A stretch of 64,000 nt of DNA from PALSA-693 sp963781155 (GTDB lineage: Bacteria > Actinomycetota > Acidimicrobiia > Acidimicrobiales > Palsa-688): the NCBI GenBank assembly GCA_963781155.1, contig CAWAEC010000009.1, forward strand, positions 124,001 to 188,000. The letters are read 5' to 3'. The translations under genes were made by a program, and so were the position numbers. The notes beneath the pieces are model-generated. The model had not been told where the DNA came from. It saw nothing but the letters and a program-made list of their open reading frames with translations, and ran no database searches. Shown piece after piece: positions 52,337-60,909 of this stretch. Each line of letters begins with the position of its first letter. Position 1 is the first letter of the stretch.

Positions 52337-53436
52337 CAAGCGAGCTTATACAGCTTCGCCGCGTTCTCCCAGAGGACCTTGCGCTTCTCCTCTTCGCCAA
52401 AAGGCGTGAACCACTCATCTGTCAGCGACTTCGAGTTCGGCCACGTCGTCTCGGAGTGCGGGTAATCACTGGCCCACATGATGTTGTCGATCCCGATGTG
52501 TTGCCGTTCGCGCAACCCGACCGGGTCCTCCATGAACGTGGCGAACACCTGGCGGCGGAAGTAATGGCTCGGTGGCTCCGTGAGCTCGCTCTTCGTCCAG
52601 TACCGGTGCTTTTCCCACAAGTGGTCGGAGTAGTACTGGAAGAACGAGATCCAGCCGATCTGTCCCTCCACCGCGACGAACTTCAGGTCCGGGAAACGCT
52701 GCAACACGAGCCCGTGAATCAGCTCCGATACCGCTTCGGCCATCGTCATTTTGCTCATCACCAGGCCGGTCATGAACCGCGGGGCGCTCTCGAACATGTT
52801 GACCACCGGAGTGCCGGGGCGTCGGCCGCCCACGTGCAGACCGACCGGGAACCCGGCGTCGATGAATGCCCGCCACATCACATGCCATTTGGGGTTCCCG
52901 TAGTCCTCATCGGGACCGGGAAACAGGGGGATGTATCCGCTTACCAGGCCTGGCTGTGACGCCGCGAAACGGAGCTCCTCGACGGCTCGCTCGGGCGTAT
53001 CAATCGGGATCGCGGCCACACCCAGCAGCCGGCCCGGGGCATACGAGGCATAATCAGACAGCCAACGGTTGTAACCGCGCACGCTGTTCAGCCGCAGCGC
53101 CGGGTCCTTTGACAATAACGGGCCGCCCACGTATAAAACCTCGGCGTCCACGCCATCGATATCCATGTCCTTGATCCGCTCCGCTGGGTCCCAGGCCCCG
53201 GGCCGCTGGTCCTCGAGCTTACGGACATTGAGCTTGAACTCCTCCGGCTTCTTGCCCGCCAGGTTATCCAGCGTCATGATCGGCGTTCTGGCTCCCTCGA
53301 ACACCCGGAAGTCGCCCTCGTCGGTCCGCTCGAGGCGCGGAGCCCGATCCCGGAACTCGGGGTCGAGATAGGTCTGCCATGCGTCGTCGGGCATGGTGAC
53401 GTGCGAGTCAGATGAGATGAGCCGGTAGTCGGTCAC
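52336..53436 (-). CDS. PF04909-type metal-dependent amidohydrolase
   Basis: The 366-residue protein has SSDSHVTMPDDAWQTYL, DMDIDGVDAEVLYVGGPLL, VGLHVGG, EGQIGWISFFQYYSDHLW and ASDYPHSETTWPNS. It resembles the amidohydrolase beside the Mo-hydroxylase (same length, same DGVDAEVL block), so the two blocks again carry related enzymes. GTG start. Lying between P450 and its ferredoxin suggests it acts on a P450 product. Confidence 0.88.
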   Translation of the reverse strand: MTDYRLISSDSHVTMPDDAWQTYLDPEFRDRAPRLERTDEGDFRVFEGARTPIMTLDNLAGKKPEEFKLNVRKLEDQRPGAWDPAERIKDMDIDGVDAEVLYVGGPLLSKDPALRLNSVRGYNRWLSDYASYAPGRLLGVAAIPIDTPERAVEELRFAASQPGLVSGYIPLFPGPDEDYGNPKWHVMWRAFIDAGFPVGLHVGGRRPGTPVVNMFESAPRFMTGLVMSKMTMAEAVSELIHGLVLQRFPDLKFVAVEGQIGWISFFQYYSDHLWEKHRYWTKSELTEPPSHYFRRQVFATFMEDPVGLRERQHIGIDNIMWASDYPHSETTWPNSKSLTDEWFTPFGEEEKRKVLWENAAKLYKLA

Positions 53437-53463
53437 TGCTGCCTGCCTTTCTCCTTGACGGGC

Positions 53464-54741
53464 TCAGCCGAAAAGGACAGGGATGCTGTTGGGTCCCCGG
53501 TGTTCCAGCCCGATAATGCGCACGTTGGGCACCTCGGGATCCAACCGGAGATTTGAGAGTCGGTCCAATACGGCGTTCATGGCGACCCACATCTCGGCGC
53601 GGGCCACGTGCATGCCCAGGCACACGTGCGGCCCGCCGGCGAAGCCCAGGTTTGGCTTGAGGCTCCGGTAGGGATCGAAGCGCTCGGGGTCGTCCCAGCG
53701 GAGCGGGTCGTGGTTGGCCGCGCCCAGGTTCATCTCCATCACCGCGCCGGCCGGGATCTCGATTCCACACAGCGTCACGTTTCTCGTGACCAGTCGGCGG
53801 AAGATGGGGTCCGTTGGCTCCCAGCGGACAGCTTCGTCGATGGCTCGCCGGAGCAACTCTCGATCCCCGCGGACCGCGTCGAGGAGCGGCGGATCCTTCA
53901 ACAGGGCAACCAGGAGGATGCCAAGCTGCCGCCACGTGGTGCCCGAACCGGCGGTCAGGATCAGTCGTGAGAACCCGTAGATCTCGTCGTCGGTGAGTAG
54001 ATGGCGCTGGCCATCCTCCTCGATCTCGCTCTGGACGAGCACTGTGATGACATCGTCTTGGGGTCGAGCCCGACGGTCTTCGATGACGCTGCGCAGCATC
54101 GCCGTCGCCCGCTCATGGCGCTCGGCCATGGCCGCCGAATCCGACGAGGCTTGCATGCCGGTGCCCTCCGCTCCCTCCCTGAAGTCGAGCCCCTGCTGGC
54201 GGGTGAGTCCAAAACTGGAGGTGATGGTCTGCAGCGGGATGCGCGAGCACAACTCGGCGTTGAGTTCGGCCTGCCCTGCAGGTTCGAACGCCGATATGGC
54301 CTCGTCGACAAGCGCCGCGATCCACTTGTCGATCCACCACTGGGCGCGCCTCGGCGAAAACGCGGGTTGGGCCAGCGCCCGATAGCGGCGGTGCTCATCG
54401 CCGACCATCTCCAGAATCGTGCGAGCGCCGAACATCTGGGTCACGGAGCCGGAGTAGACGGTGGAGGAAAAGACCTCGTTTTCCCGGAGGACGGTGTCGT
54501 TGGCCTCATACGAGAACGCCGAGTAGACGGGAGCCTCGGCCCGACGATGCACCCGGAGCAGACCACCCACCGAGTAGCCGAGGAGCTCGCGCACCGACCC
54601 TTTGTGGACCGGGGCCGCAGCCCGCAGTTCCGCGAACGCCGGGTAAGGATCCTCGACGAGGATGCCTCCATCCGTCGCCATCACGTGGCGCTCGACGTCG
54701 TACAGAACCTTGAAGCGTTCGGCCTCAGCTGCTGACGTCAT
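53464..54741 (-). CDS. Cytochrome P450
   Basis: The 425-residue P450 has the heme loop FAGGPHVCLG with Cys374, the ExxR motif (Glu303-Arg306) and the I-helix LTAGSGTTW. In that I-helix Gly267 is where the proton-relay acid (Asp or Glu before Thr268) is normal. It would hydroxylate a hydrophobic substrate with electrons from the 3Fe-4S ferredoxin of the same operon. ATG was chosen over a 101-residue low-quality extension. It is the first gene of P450-amidohydrolase-ferredoxin-CaiB. Confidence 0.92.
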   Translation of the reverse strand: MTSAAEAERFKVLYDVERHVMATDGGILVEDPYPAFAELRAAAPVHKGSVRELLGYSVGGLLRVHRRAEAPVYSAFSYEANDTVLRENEVFSSTVYSGSVTQMFGARTILEMVGDEHRRYRALAQPAFSPRRAQWWIDKWIAALVDEAISAFEPAGQAELNAELCSRIPLQTITSSFGLTRQQGLDFREGAEGTGMQASSDSAAMAERHERATAMLRSVIEDRRARPQDDVITVLVQSEIEEDGQRHLLTDDEIYGFSRLILTAGSGTTWRQLGILLVALLKDPPLLDAVRGDRELLRRAIDEAVRWEPTDPIFRRLVTRNVTLCGIEIPAGAVMEMNLGAANHDPLRWDDPERFDPYRSLKPNLGFAGGPHVCLGMHVARAEMWVAMNAVLDRLSNLRLDPEVPNVRIIGLEHRGPNSIPVLFG

Positions 54742-55043
54742 GACCCTCCCAAACGGCGTTCCTGGCGTCAGAGTAGAGCATGGTTCTACCTGATGGCAAG
54801 TGCTCGCTGCTTCCGATCCACCCAAGGAAGAGACACTCCAGGCCAGGTTCCCCCAGCTTCGGGTTCGGGATGTCCCCTGCGGCATGGTGTACCCACACGG
54901 AGCCAACAGGACGGGTCGATCCGGGCCGATCTGAATCCCCGAACTGCCACGGTCGTGCTGATAGGCGTGCTGAGGGGAGTGGGCGCGGTGCTCCTCGGCG
55001 ATTCGGCGCCAGCACTCCTTCCGATCTGATGCGGTCGCCGCAT
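54742..55043. other. Intergenic region before the P450 operon
   Basis: About 300 bp without a credible gene; translations on both strands are low quality. The P450 promoter should lie here, but I cannot point to convincing -35/-10 boxes or an operator. Confidence 0.4.
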
Positions 55044-55808
55044 TCACGCGGGATTTGGTCGCCCCAATATGGTCCCGACGGTCTGCCCGCCATCGACGGT
55101 GAGTTCGGCGCCGGTAACGAACGAAGCGGCGTCGGAGACGAGAAAAAGCACCGCTTCGGCGATCTCCTCCGGTTCGCCCATTCGTCCTACAGGAGTTCGA
55201 GAAAGGCGGGCACGTGCAGCCGGGTCGTCATCGCGCAGGACCATGGGGGTCGCAATTGGCCCCGGGGCCACTGCGTTGACCCGTATGCCGTACGGGGCCA
55301 GCTCGAGGGCCGCGACCTTTGTGAGACCACGATTTCCCCATTTCGAAGAGACGTAGGCCCCGTGATGAGTCCACACCGTAAAGGCTGCCGTCGAGAGCGT
55401 ATTGACGATGGCACCACCACCGGCGCGCCGCAGATGAGGCACGACAGCTTGCATCCCGTGGAACGCGCCCAGGCAGTTCACCCGCCATACGTCCTCAAAT
55501 GCGTCGGGAGTTTCCTCCTCGAGGGACACCGTCCGCAGTACGCCCGCGTTGTTGACCAAGATGTCGAGGCGGCTGAAGGCGGTCAGACCGCTGTAGATCA
55601 ACGCATCCCATGACGGGCGCTCGCGAACTTCGAGCTCACCCGTGACGACGGCATCTCCCAATTCGTCCTGAAGGGTATTCAGCTCAGTGGTCAGAACGTC
55701 GCCGGCCACGATCCGGGCGCCCGCCCGGGCAAGGCGAAGGGCGATCGCGTGTCCCTGACCCCGGGCCGCACCGGAGATCAGCGCGACTTTGCCATCGAGA
55801 TTCGTCAT
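55044..55808 (-). CDS. SDR-family oxidoreductase
   Basis: The 254-residue SDR shows SGAARGQGHAIALRLARAGARIV, NNAG, NTLSTAAF, AYVSSK (Tyr-x3-Lys), VAPGPIATPM and LTVDGG. It resembles carveol/3-hydroxysteroid dehydrogenase-like SDRs in the SGAARGQG start, a hint toward terpenoid or steroid alcohols only. Its ATG overlaps the stop of a truncated SMP-30-like frame by four bases. Confidence 0.88.
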   Translation of the reverse strand: MTNLDGKVALISGAARGQGHAIALRLARAGARIVAGDVLTTELNTLQDELGDAVVTGELEVRERPSWDALIYSGLTAFSRLDILVNNAGVLRTVSLEEETPDAFEDVWRVNCLGAFHGMQAVVPHLRRAGGGAIVNTLSTAAFTVWTHHGAYVSSKWGNRGLTKVAALELAPYGIRVNAVAPGPIATPMVLRDDDPAARARLSRTPVGRMGEPEEIAEAVLFLVSDAASFVTGAELTVDGGQTVGTILGRPNPA

Positions 55809-55981
55809 GGCCGGCGTCGTGGTCCGGCGACCACATGAGCACCCGAGAGTCGCAGCACCCGACCTCCGTCAATGTCTACGCAATATACAGCGCCGTCACT
55901 GGCAACTACCGGTCCCTCGGTAAAGCCCAGCCCGATGGCGAGAACCTCGTACTCGATTGGCTCCCGAATCGTGATCCTCAT
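55805..55981 (-). pseudogene. N-terminal stub of an SMP-30/gluconolactonase-like protein
   Basis: A 58-residue frame reads MRITIREPIEYEVL, then GLGFTEGPVV, DGAVYCVDIDGGRVLRLSG, the first blade of a six-bladed SMP-30 lactonase; the remaining blades are missing. It ends with TGA overlapping the SDR ATG by four bases and has GAGGGGG before ATG. It may now serve as a leader that couples translation to the SDR, or be a deletion product. Full-length relatives hydrolyse lactones. Confidence 0.65.
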
Positions 55982-56060
55982 TGTTCGCCCCCTCGCCTCA
56001 GCTCGAAACGTAGAAACCCCGATGCGGCACGATTATGACAGCTGATCGGTCGGACGGCAC

Positions 56061-57665
56061 TCATCGGCACCCTGCTCGTTGCCGGGCCAGAGCCCCTTCT
56101 CGGAGCCGATCCTTGACGACCTTTCCGGTTGCGTTGTAAGGCAGTTCGTCCATCAGCTCCACCGCCCGAGGCACCTTGTAGTTGGCCATGTGCATCCTGC
56201 ACCATTCGATGATGGCCTCAGACGTCGGCGACGCGCCGCGCCGAGACACCACGAACGCCATTCCGACCTCACCAAGACGGGGGTCCGGGATACCGATCAC
56301 GGCCACCTGCTCGATATCAGGATGGCGAAGAAGGAGGTTCTCGATCTCCGCGGGGTACACGTTGAAGCCGCCTACGATGAACATGTCCTTGGCCCGGCCG
56401 ACGATCTGCAGGTTGCCTTCCTTGTCCAGCCTGCCGATGTCGCCGGTGCGCAACCACCCGTCCGGGGAAAGGACCTCGGCTGTCGATTGTGGATCATCCA
56501 GGTAGTGCGACATGACACTCCCCCCCTTGAGGAGCACCTCGCCCGCCTCCTCTGCCGGGACATCCGACCCCGAACCGTCGACGATCCGAAGTTGAAATGT
56601 TGGCCGAGCGTGACCGACGGTGGTGGCGATGATCTCGGGATCGTCATCGGGTGAGGTGGCGGTGGCCGTCCCGGCCTCTGTCAAGCCGTAGCCGGTGATG
56701 ATGGTGCGGAACGGCAGTTCAGCCCGGATCCTGCGGATCAGCTCGACCGGAATGTCCGCGGCGCCGGTGACCGCGATGCGCAGCGATCCCAGCCGGTAGC
56801 GGCCGCGCCCGGGGAAGTCGAGCAGGGACTGGTAGATCGTGGGCGCGCCAGGCAGGACTGTGATCGCTTGGGTGTCGACCGTCTCCAGGACTCGCTGCAC
56901 ATCAAAGATCGCCTGAGGAAACATGGTGGTCCCGGCGCCGAGCGCAGCAAGGATGCCCGATTTCAACCCGAACATGTGGAAATACGGATTAACCATCAGA
57001 TACCGGTCATCGGGGCTGAGCTCCGCCATTCGAAGCCAGTCGGAGCTCACGGACAACGTTCGGCTGTGGGTCTGCACGACCCCTTTCGGCCGGCCCGTCG
57101 TACCCGAGGTGAACAGGATGTCGGAGGGGTGTTCCGGCCGTACTCTGGCTGCCCGTCGTGCCACGTCCTCGCTCGATGTACGATCCGCTCGCCCCACGAA
57201 CTCTTGCCAACTGACTGCGTTTGGGGGAACCGGTCCGTCGGCGACCACGATTGTCTCGAGGTCAGGAAGATCGACGCCTGCCCCATCCAGCAGCGCCACG
57301 TAGTCGGTACCCAGGAAATCCGTAACGGTGACCAGCGCGCGCGCGTGGCTGCGCGACAGGATTTCACCCGCCTCGCCTCCCTTGAACCTGGTGTTGATGG
57401 GCACCATTGTCGCCCCGGCCTCCCACACACCGAGCGCGGCCACGATCCAGGGAGTCGAGTTGAAACACCAGATCGCCACCCGATCCCCGGGCTGCACGCC
57501 CGAGGCCACCAATGCTGCACCAAATGACCGGGTCTTGTCCACGAGCTCTTCGTACGTCGTCCGCATGTCGCCGTCGACCACCGCGAGATGATCTCCGAAC
57601 CGCAACGCGGCGGCCGTCACGCCCGGAATCGTCGGCCAGACGGACGGATCGGACTCACTTGCCAT
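56061..57665 (-). CDS. AMP-forming acyl-CoA synthetase
   Basis: The 534-residue adenylate-forming ligase has the P-loop LFTSGTTGRPKGVVQTH, the YGLTEAGTATAT motif, the DGWLRTGDIGRLD hinge and the C-terminal catalytic Lys in YNATGKVVKD. It would activate a carboxylic acid with ATP and CoA, the expected entry step of the pathway. The ATG is divergent from a SnoaL-like gene. FadD/fatty-acid-like and ring-acid ligases share this pattern, so substrate is open. Confidence 0.92.
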   Translation of the reverse strand: MASESDPSVWPTIPGVTAAALRFGDHLAVVDGDMRTTYEELVDKTRSFGAALVASGVQPGDRVAIWCFNSTPWIVAALGVWEAGATMVPINTRFKGGEAGEILSRSHARALVTVTDFLGTDYVALLDGAGVDLPDLETIVVADGPVPPNAVSWQEFVGRADRTSSEDVARRAARVRPEHPSDILFTSGTTGRPKGVVQTHSRTLSVSSDWLRMAELSPDDRYLMVNPYFHMFGLKSGILAALGAGTTMFPQAIFDVQRVLETVDTQAITVLPGAPTIYQSLLDFPGRGRYRLGSLRIAVTGAADIPVELIRRIRAELPFRTIITGYGLTEAGTATATSPDDDPEIIATTVGHARPTFQLRIVDGSGSDVPAEEAGEVLLKGGSVMSHYLDDPQSTAEVLSPDGWLRTGDIGRLDKEGNLQIVGRAKDMFIVGGFNVYPAEIENLLLRHPDIEQVAVIGIPDPRLGEVGMAFVVSRRGASPTSEAIIEWCRMHMANYKVPRAVELMDELPYNATGKVVKDRLREGALARQRAGCR

Positions 57666-57741
57666 GTGATTCCCCGTCCCGGCTCAGGGTCGATCGGCGT
57701 GGTACGGCCGCTCCTACTGTCGCGGCGGTTCTGCACCGGGC

Positions 57742-58155
57742 ATGATCGGGAGGATGAACCCGACACCTGAAGATCACGTGGCCATCACAGACTTGCTCGC
57801 CCGTTACTGCCTCGCCCTCGACCTCGATGACATCGAGGCCTGGGTCGAACTCTTTACGCCCGACGCGTCGTACGAGGTATTCGGGCGCTCGTGGGACGGC
57901 CACGAGGGGTTGCGCAAAATGTTGCGAGGTGCGCCCAGAGGTCTTCACCTGGGGGGACCTCCCGTGATTGACGTAACGGGCCCAGACCAGGCCAGGACGA
58001 CTCAGAACCTCCTCTTCGTCGAAGTGAAGGCCGCGATCCTGCGTCGATCGGTCTATACGGACGAACTGCGCCGCACCTCTGAGGGCTGGCGCATCGCCAG
58101 ACGCAGATGCCAGTTCATCGTCGCCGACGGGCTTAGCGACCGACCGGAGGAGTAG
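57742..58155 (+). CDS. SnoaL-like (NTF2-fold) protein
   Basis: The 137-residue product has DHVAITDLLARYCLALDLDDIEAWVELFTPDASYEVFG, typical of the SnoaL-like 4 family, and a closing GWRIARRRCQFIVAD. Alternative start is MNPTPEDH four codons in. It stands alone, divergent from the synthetase and overlapping the dehydrogenase remnant by 23 bases. A small isomerase, dehydratase or ring-oxidising role is possible. Confidence 0.82.
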   Translation: MIGRMNPTPEDHVAITDLLARYCLALDLDDIEAWVELFTPDASYEVFGRSWDGHEGLRKMLRGAPRGLHLGGPPVIDVTGPDQARTTQNLLFVEVKAAILRRSVYTDELRRTSEGWRIARRRCQFIVADGLSDRPEE

Positions 58156-58627
58156 GACCCGTCGACGAAGGCCTCGGCTCTCTCGCCAGTCCGAGGTGCT
58201 CGCCGATGGTGTTGCGCTGAATCTCATCCGTTCCTCCCCCGAGACGCAGACCAGGGGCGAACAGTAGGCGCTCGAGCCATGGTCCCGCTTCTCCGTGATC
58301 CCCAATCGTCGCCGGCGGGAGGAGCAAGTTCGTCACCGCATCGGCGGTCAACCGAGCGTGCTCGGAATACAGCAGTTTTGATAATGATCCGCCGGCCGGC
58401 ACCTGGTCTGGCAGCGCGACCCTGGAGCCAAGTCAGTCGAGCACGCGCTCGCGGATCACCACGCTCGCAACCGTCTGCTGCACGACGGGATCGGCTGTGT
58501 ACCCAAGGCGCTCCACCAGGCCGACCAATTGCGTCGCGGAACGCCCGCTGGTCCCGCCTCCGATTGCGGCCCGCCGCGTCTGCCTCGCGACCTCCCTTGT
58601 CAAGCGGGCTCCTCCGGGGTCTGCTCC
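58133..58627 (-). pseudogene. Acyl-CoA dehydrogenase remnant with nonsense codon
   Basis: The frame reads RQTRRAAIGGGTSGRSA and DPVVQQTVASVVIRERVLD, meets TGA at 58433-58435, then continues in the same frame as LGSRVALPDQVPAGGSLSKLLYSEHARLTAD and LGGGTDEIQRNTIGEHLGLAREP. These are the middle-to-end segments of one acyl-CoA dehydrogenase; TGA replaces the Trp codon expected after VLD. The N-terminal half is missing, replaced by the SDR gene. It encodes no functional enzyme. Confidence 0.8.
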
Positions 58628-58628
58628 C

Positions 58629-59411
58629 TCATCCCTGCATATAGCCGCCCGCATCGACAGGAATCGACTGTCCGGTAATCGTTCGACTTTCGTCGCTGGC
58701 GAGGAACACGACCAGGTTGGCCACGTCGTCGGTCGAGGAGATGGTTTGCAAGGCAACACCCATGGCGCTGCGGTCCCGATACGTGTCGTAGTCGATGCCT
58801 TCCTCGGCGGCCCGACGGGCCATAAAGTTGTGGAGGAGTTCGGTGTCGATGCTGCCGGGCACGACACAATTGCAGCGGATGCCGTACGAGCCGACCTCGA
58901 GCGCCACGGCCTTCGTGAATGCGCGCAGAGAGGCCTTGGCTGTTACGTAGTGCGACTTGCGAACCATCGCCTGATAACCGGCCGTGGACGAGAAATTGAG
59001 TATGACGCCCGAGCGACGCTCGAGCATGGATCGGCGCAGGACCTCTCGGGTGCAGAGCATGGCGGCCGTGATATCGACGGCAATGGTGCCGTTCCAGTTC
59101 TCGAGCGTCTGCTCCCATATCCACCGATCTGTGCCTGGCACGGCGGCGTTGTTGCACATGATGTCGACCTGGCCGAACTCCACCATGGCCCGGTCGACCA
59201 TCGCAGCCACATCGTCCTCTTGCGTCACATCGGCTCGCATCGCGATCGCGCCTGGGCCGGCCTGCTCCGCCGCCCGCTGCGCCAGTTCCCCTCGCCGGGC
59301 GGCCAGAAGCACCCTCGCTCCTTCCCGCACAAACCGCCCGCCCATAACCGGGCCAAGACCAGTGCTGCCTCCCGTAACGATCGCAACCTTCCCCTCCAGG
59401 CGGCCGGTCAT
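58629..59411 (-). CDS. SDR-family oxidoreductase
   Basis: The 260-residue SDR has TGGSTGLGPVMGGRFVREGARVLLAARR, ADVTQEDDV, CNNAAVPG, FSSTAGY, HYVTAK (Tyr-x3-Lys) and SIPVDAGGYMQG. The Arg pair after strand 2 (AARR) suggests NADP(H). ATG (MTGRLEGK) was chosen, as upstream extension includes a repetitive GGCAGG stretch. It is divergent from the amidohydrolase gene with about 170 bp between. Confidence 0.88.
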   Translation of the reverse strand: MTGRLEGKVAIVTGGSTGLGPVMGGRFVREGARVLLAARRGELAQRAAEQAGPGAIAMRADVTQEDDVAAMVDRAMVEFGQVDIMCNNAAVPGTDRWIWEQTLENWNGTIAVDITAAMLCTREVLRRSMLERRSGVILNFSSTAGYQAMVRKSHYVTAKASLRAFTKAVALEVGSYGIRCNCVVPGSIDTELLHNFMARRAAEEGIDYDTYRDRSAMGVALQTISSTDDVANLVVFLASDESRTITGQSIPVDAGGYMQG

Positions 59412-59514
59412 GACCGGCCGTTCCGTTCGGCAGCGCCATGACCACCCGCGTTTCCTCCCGCCTTCCCACCTGCCCTGGCACCTGCCCTGACACCCCCGGA
59501 GGGCAAATCCGATA

Positions 59515-59543
59515 TTGACATCAGGATCACTTTCTGTCATAGT
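59515..59543 (+). promoter_or_regulatory. Sigma-70-like promoter before the right-end amidohydrolase
   Basis: TTGACA, 17 bp, CATAGT, ending about 38 bp before the GTG. TGACA and TGTCA within it form an inverted repeat around the spacer, a possible site for the TetR protein encoded downstream. Confidence 0.55.
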
Positions 59544-59580
59544 CAGGCGTGCCGACCGAAGCAGAAGGAGACCGTACCCC

Positions 59581-60828
59581 GTGGCCGACCCCAGCCAAGA
59601 CTTCATCTACGTACGCGAACGGCGTCTGCCGTACGAGACGTTCGATGCTGACAATCACCTCTACGAGAACCGTGATGCGCTCACGAAGTTCCTTCCCCCC
59701 GAGTACGACGGAGCGATCCGGTATGTGGAGGTCGGCGGCCGCACCAAGCTGGCAGTCCGAGACCACATCAGCGAGTACATCCCGAATCCCACCTTTGGAA
59801 AGGTGGCGGCTCCAGGCAGTTGGGGCAACACTGCCGCCAATCGCGGTCAGGGCGGCGTCGGTGGGCGTACCGGCGTCAAGCCGAAGGTGATGCCCAGCCT
59901 GGATGCCTTTTTTGACCCCGAGCCGCGACTGTCCTTGATGAAGGACATGGGTATCGACCGCACTCTGCTGTGGCCGACGCTGGCGAGCGTGCTGGAAGAG
60001 CGGGTCGCGGACGATCCGGATGTCGCGCTGGCCGTAATCCACGCCCTCAACCAGTGGATGCATGAGCACTGGAGTTTTGTGTACTCCGATGCCATCTTCA
60101 CCACGCCCATCATTAGCTTGGCGGGCGGCGCCGGTCCCGCACTCGAGGAGTTGCAGTACGTGCACGATCGCGGCGCCAAGATCTTCCTGATCCGGGTCGC
60201 GCCAGTGCCGACCTGGCGGGGACGCAAATCGTTCGCCCTCACCGAGTTCGACCCGTTTTGGGCCGAGGTCGAGCGCCTCGGCATCGTGGTCGGCATGCAC
60301 TCGGGCGATGCCGGCTATCAGCGGTACCTCAACGAGTGGGACGGCATCCCCGACGAGACCCTGCCGTTCAAGGCCACCGGGTCGCCGGCGTTCCAGGCCA
60401 TGGCCTCCGACAAGAGTGTGGTGCACGATGCCATGGCTTCCATCATCGGCCACGGCCTCGCCACCCGTTTCCCGGACCTGAAGTTCATGCCAGTGGAGTA
60501 CCAGTCGGACTGGATCCGGCCCTTCGTGCAGCGCATCCAGGCCGCGTATGAAAAGTCGCCTGTGCTCTTCGACGAAGATCCGTTCGAGGTGTTCAAACGC
60601 AACATCTACGTCCATATCTTCCACGAGCCGGATCCCCAGGGCCTCCTCGACCTGGGTCTGCCGGCGGACCGGCTCATGTTCGGCTCCGACTTCCCCCATC
60701 CAGAAGGCATCTCGGACCCTCTGGCCTACAGCGAGGTAGTGGAGGCCCTTACTCCCGAACAGCGGGAATTGATCATGGGCGGCACCCTGGCCAGAGCCAT
60801 GAAGACCGGCAACTACGGCACTCCCTAG
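59581..60828 (+). CDS. PF04909-type amidohydrolase, paralogue of the copy at 24-25 kb
   Basis: The 415-residue protein shares with its paralogue FDADNHLYENRDALTKFLP, VEVGGRTKLA, MGIDRTLLWPTLAS, RVAPVPTWRGR, VVGMHSGD and GSDFPHPEG, ending MGGTLARAMKTG. DADNH and SDFPH are the metal-site motifs. GTG has AAGGAGA 11 bases upstream. It is followed by a very stable hairpin and a TetR gene, whose product could regulate it. Reaction unknown; both copies are probably isofunctional. Confidence 0.88.
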   Translation: MADPSQDFIYVRERRLPYETFDADNHLYENRDALTKFLPPEYDGAIRYVEVGGRTKLAVRDHISEYIPNPTFGKVAAPGSWGNTAANRGQGGVGGRTGVKPKVMPSLDAFFDPEPRLSLMKDMGIDRTLLWPTLASVLEERVADDPDVALAVIHALNQWMHEHWSFVYSDAIFTTPIISLAGGAGPALEELQYVHDRGAKIFLIRVAPVPTWRGRKSFALTEFDPFWAEVERLGIVVGMHSGDAGYQRYLNEWDGIPDETLPFKATGSPAFQAMASDKSVVHDAMASIIGHGLATRFPDLKFMPVEYQSDWIRPFVQRIQAAYEKSPVLFDEDPFEVFKRNIYVHIFHEPDPQGLLDLGLPADRLMFGSDFPHPEGISDPLAYSEVVEALTPEQRELIMGGTLARAMKTGNYGTP

Positions 60829-60858
60829 CCGGCAGGTGACCGCAACCCAACCCGATGC

Positions 60859-60906
60859 GCGCGATCGAGTCCGCGCTCCCCCAAGGGAGCGCGGACTCGA
60901 TCGCGC
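60859..60906. terminator. Perfect 22-bp inverted repeat with 4-base loop
   Basis: Arms of 22 bp pair without mismatch around CCAA. The hairpin begins 30 bp after the amidohydrolase stop and ends three bases before the TetR GTG. It can terminate transcription (no U-run), hide the purine-rich GGGAGCGCGG that would be the TetR ribosome site, or act as an operator. Such perfect length is unusual and could also reflect an assembly artefact. Confidence 0.75.
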
Positions 60907-60909
60907 CTG

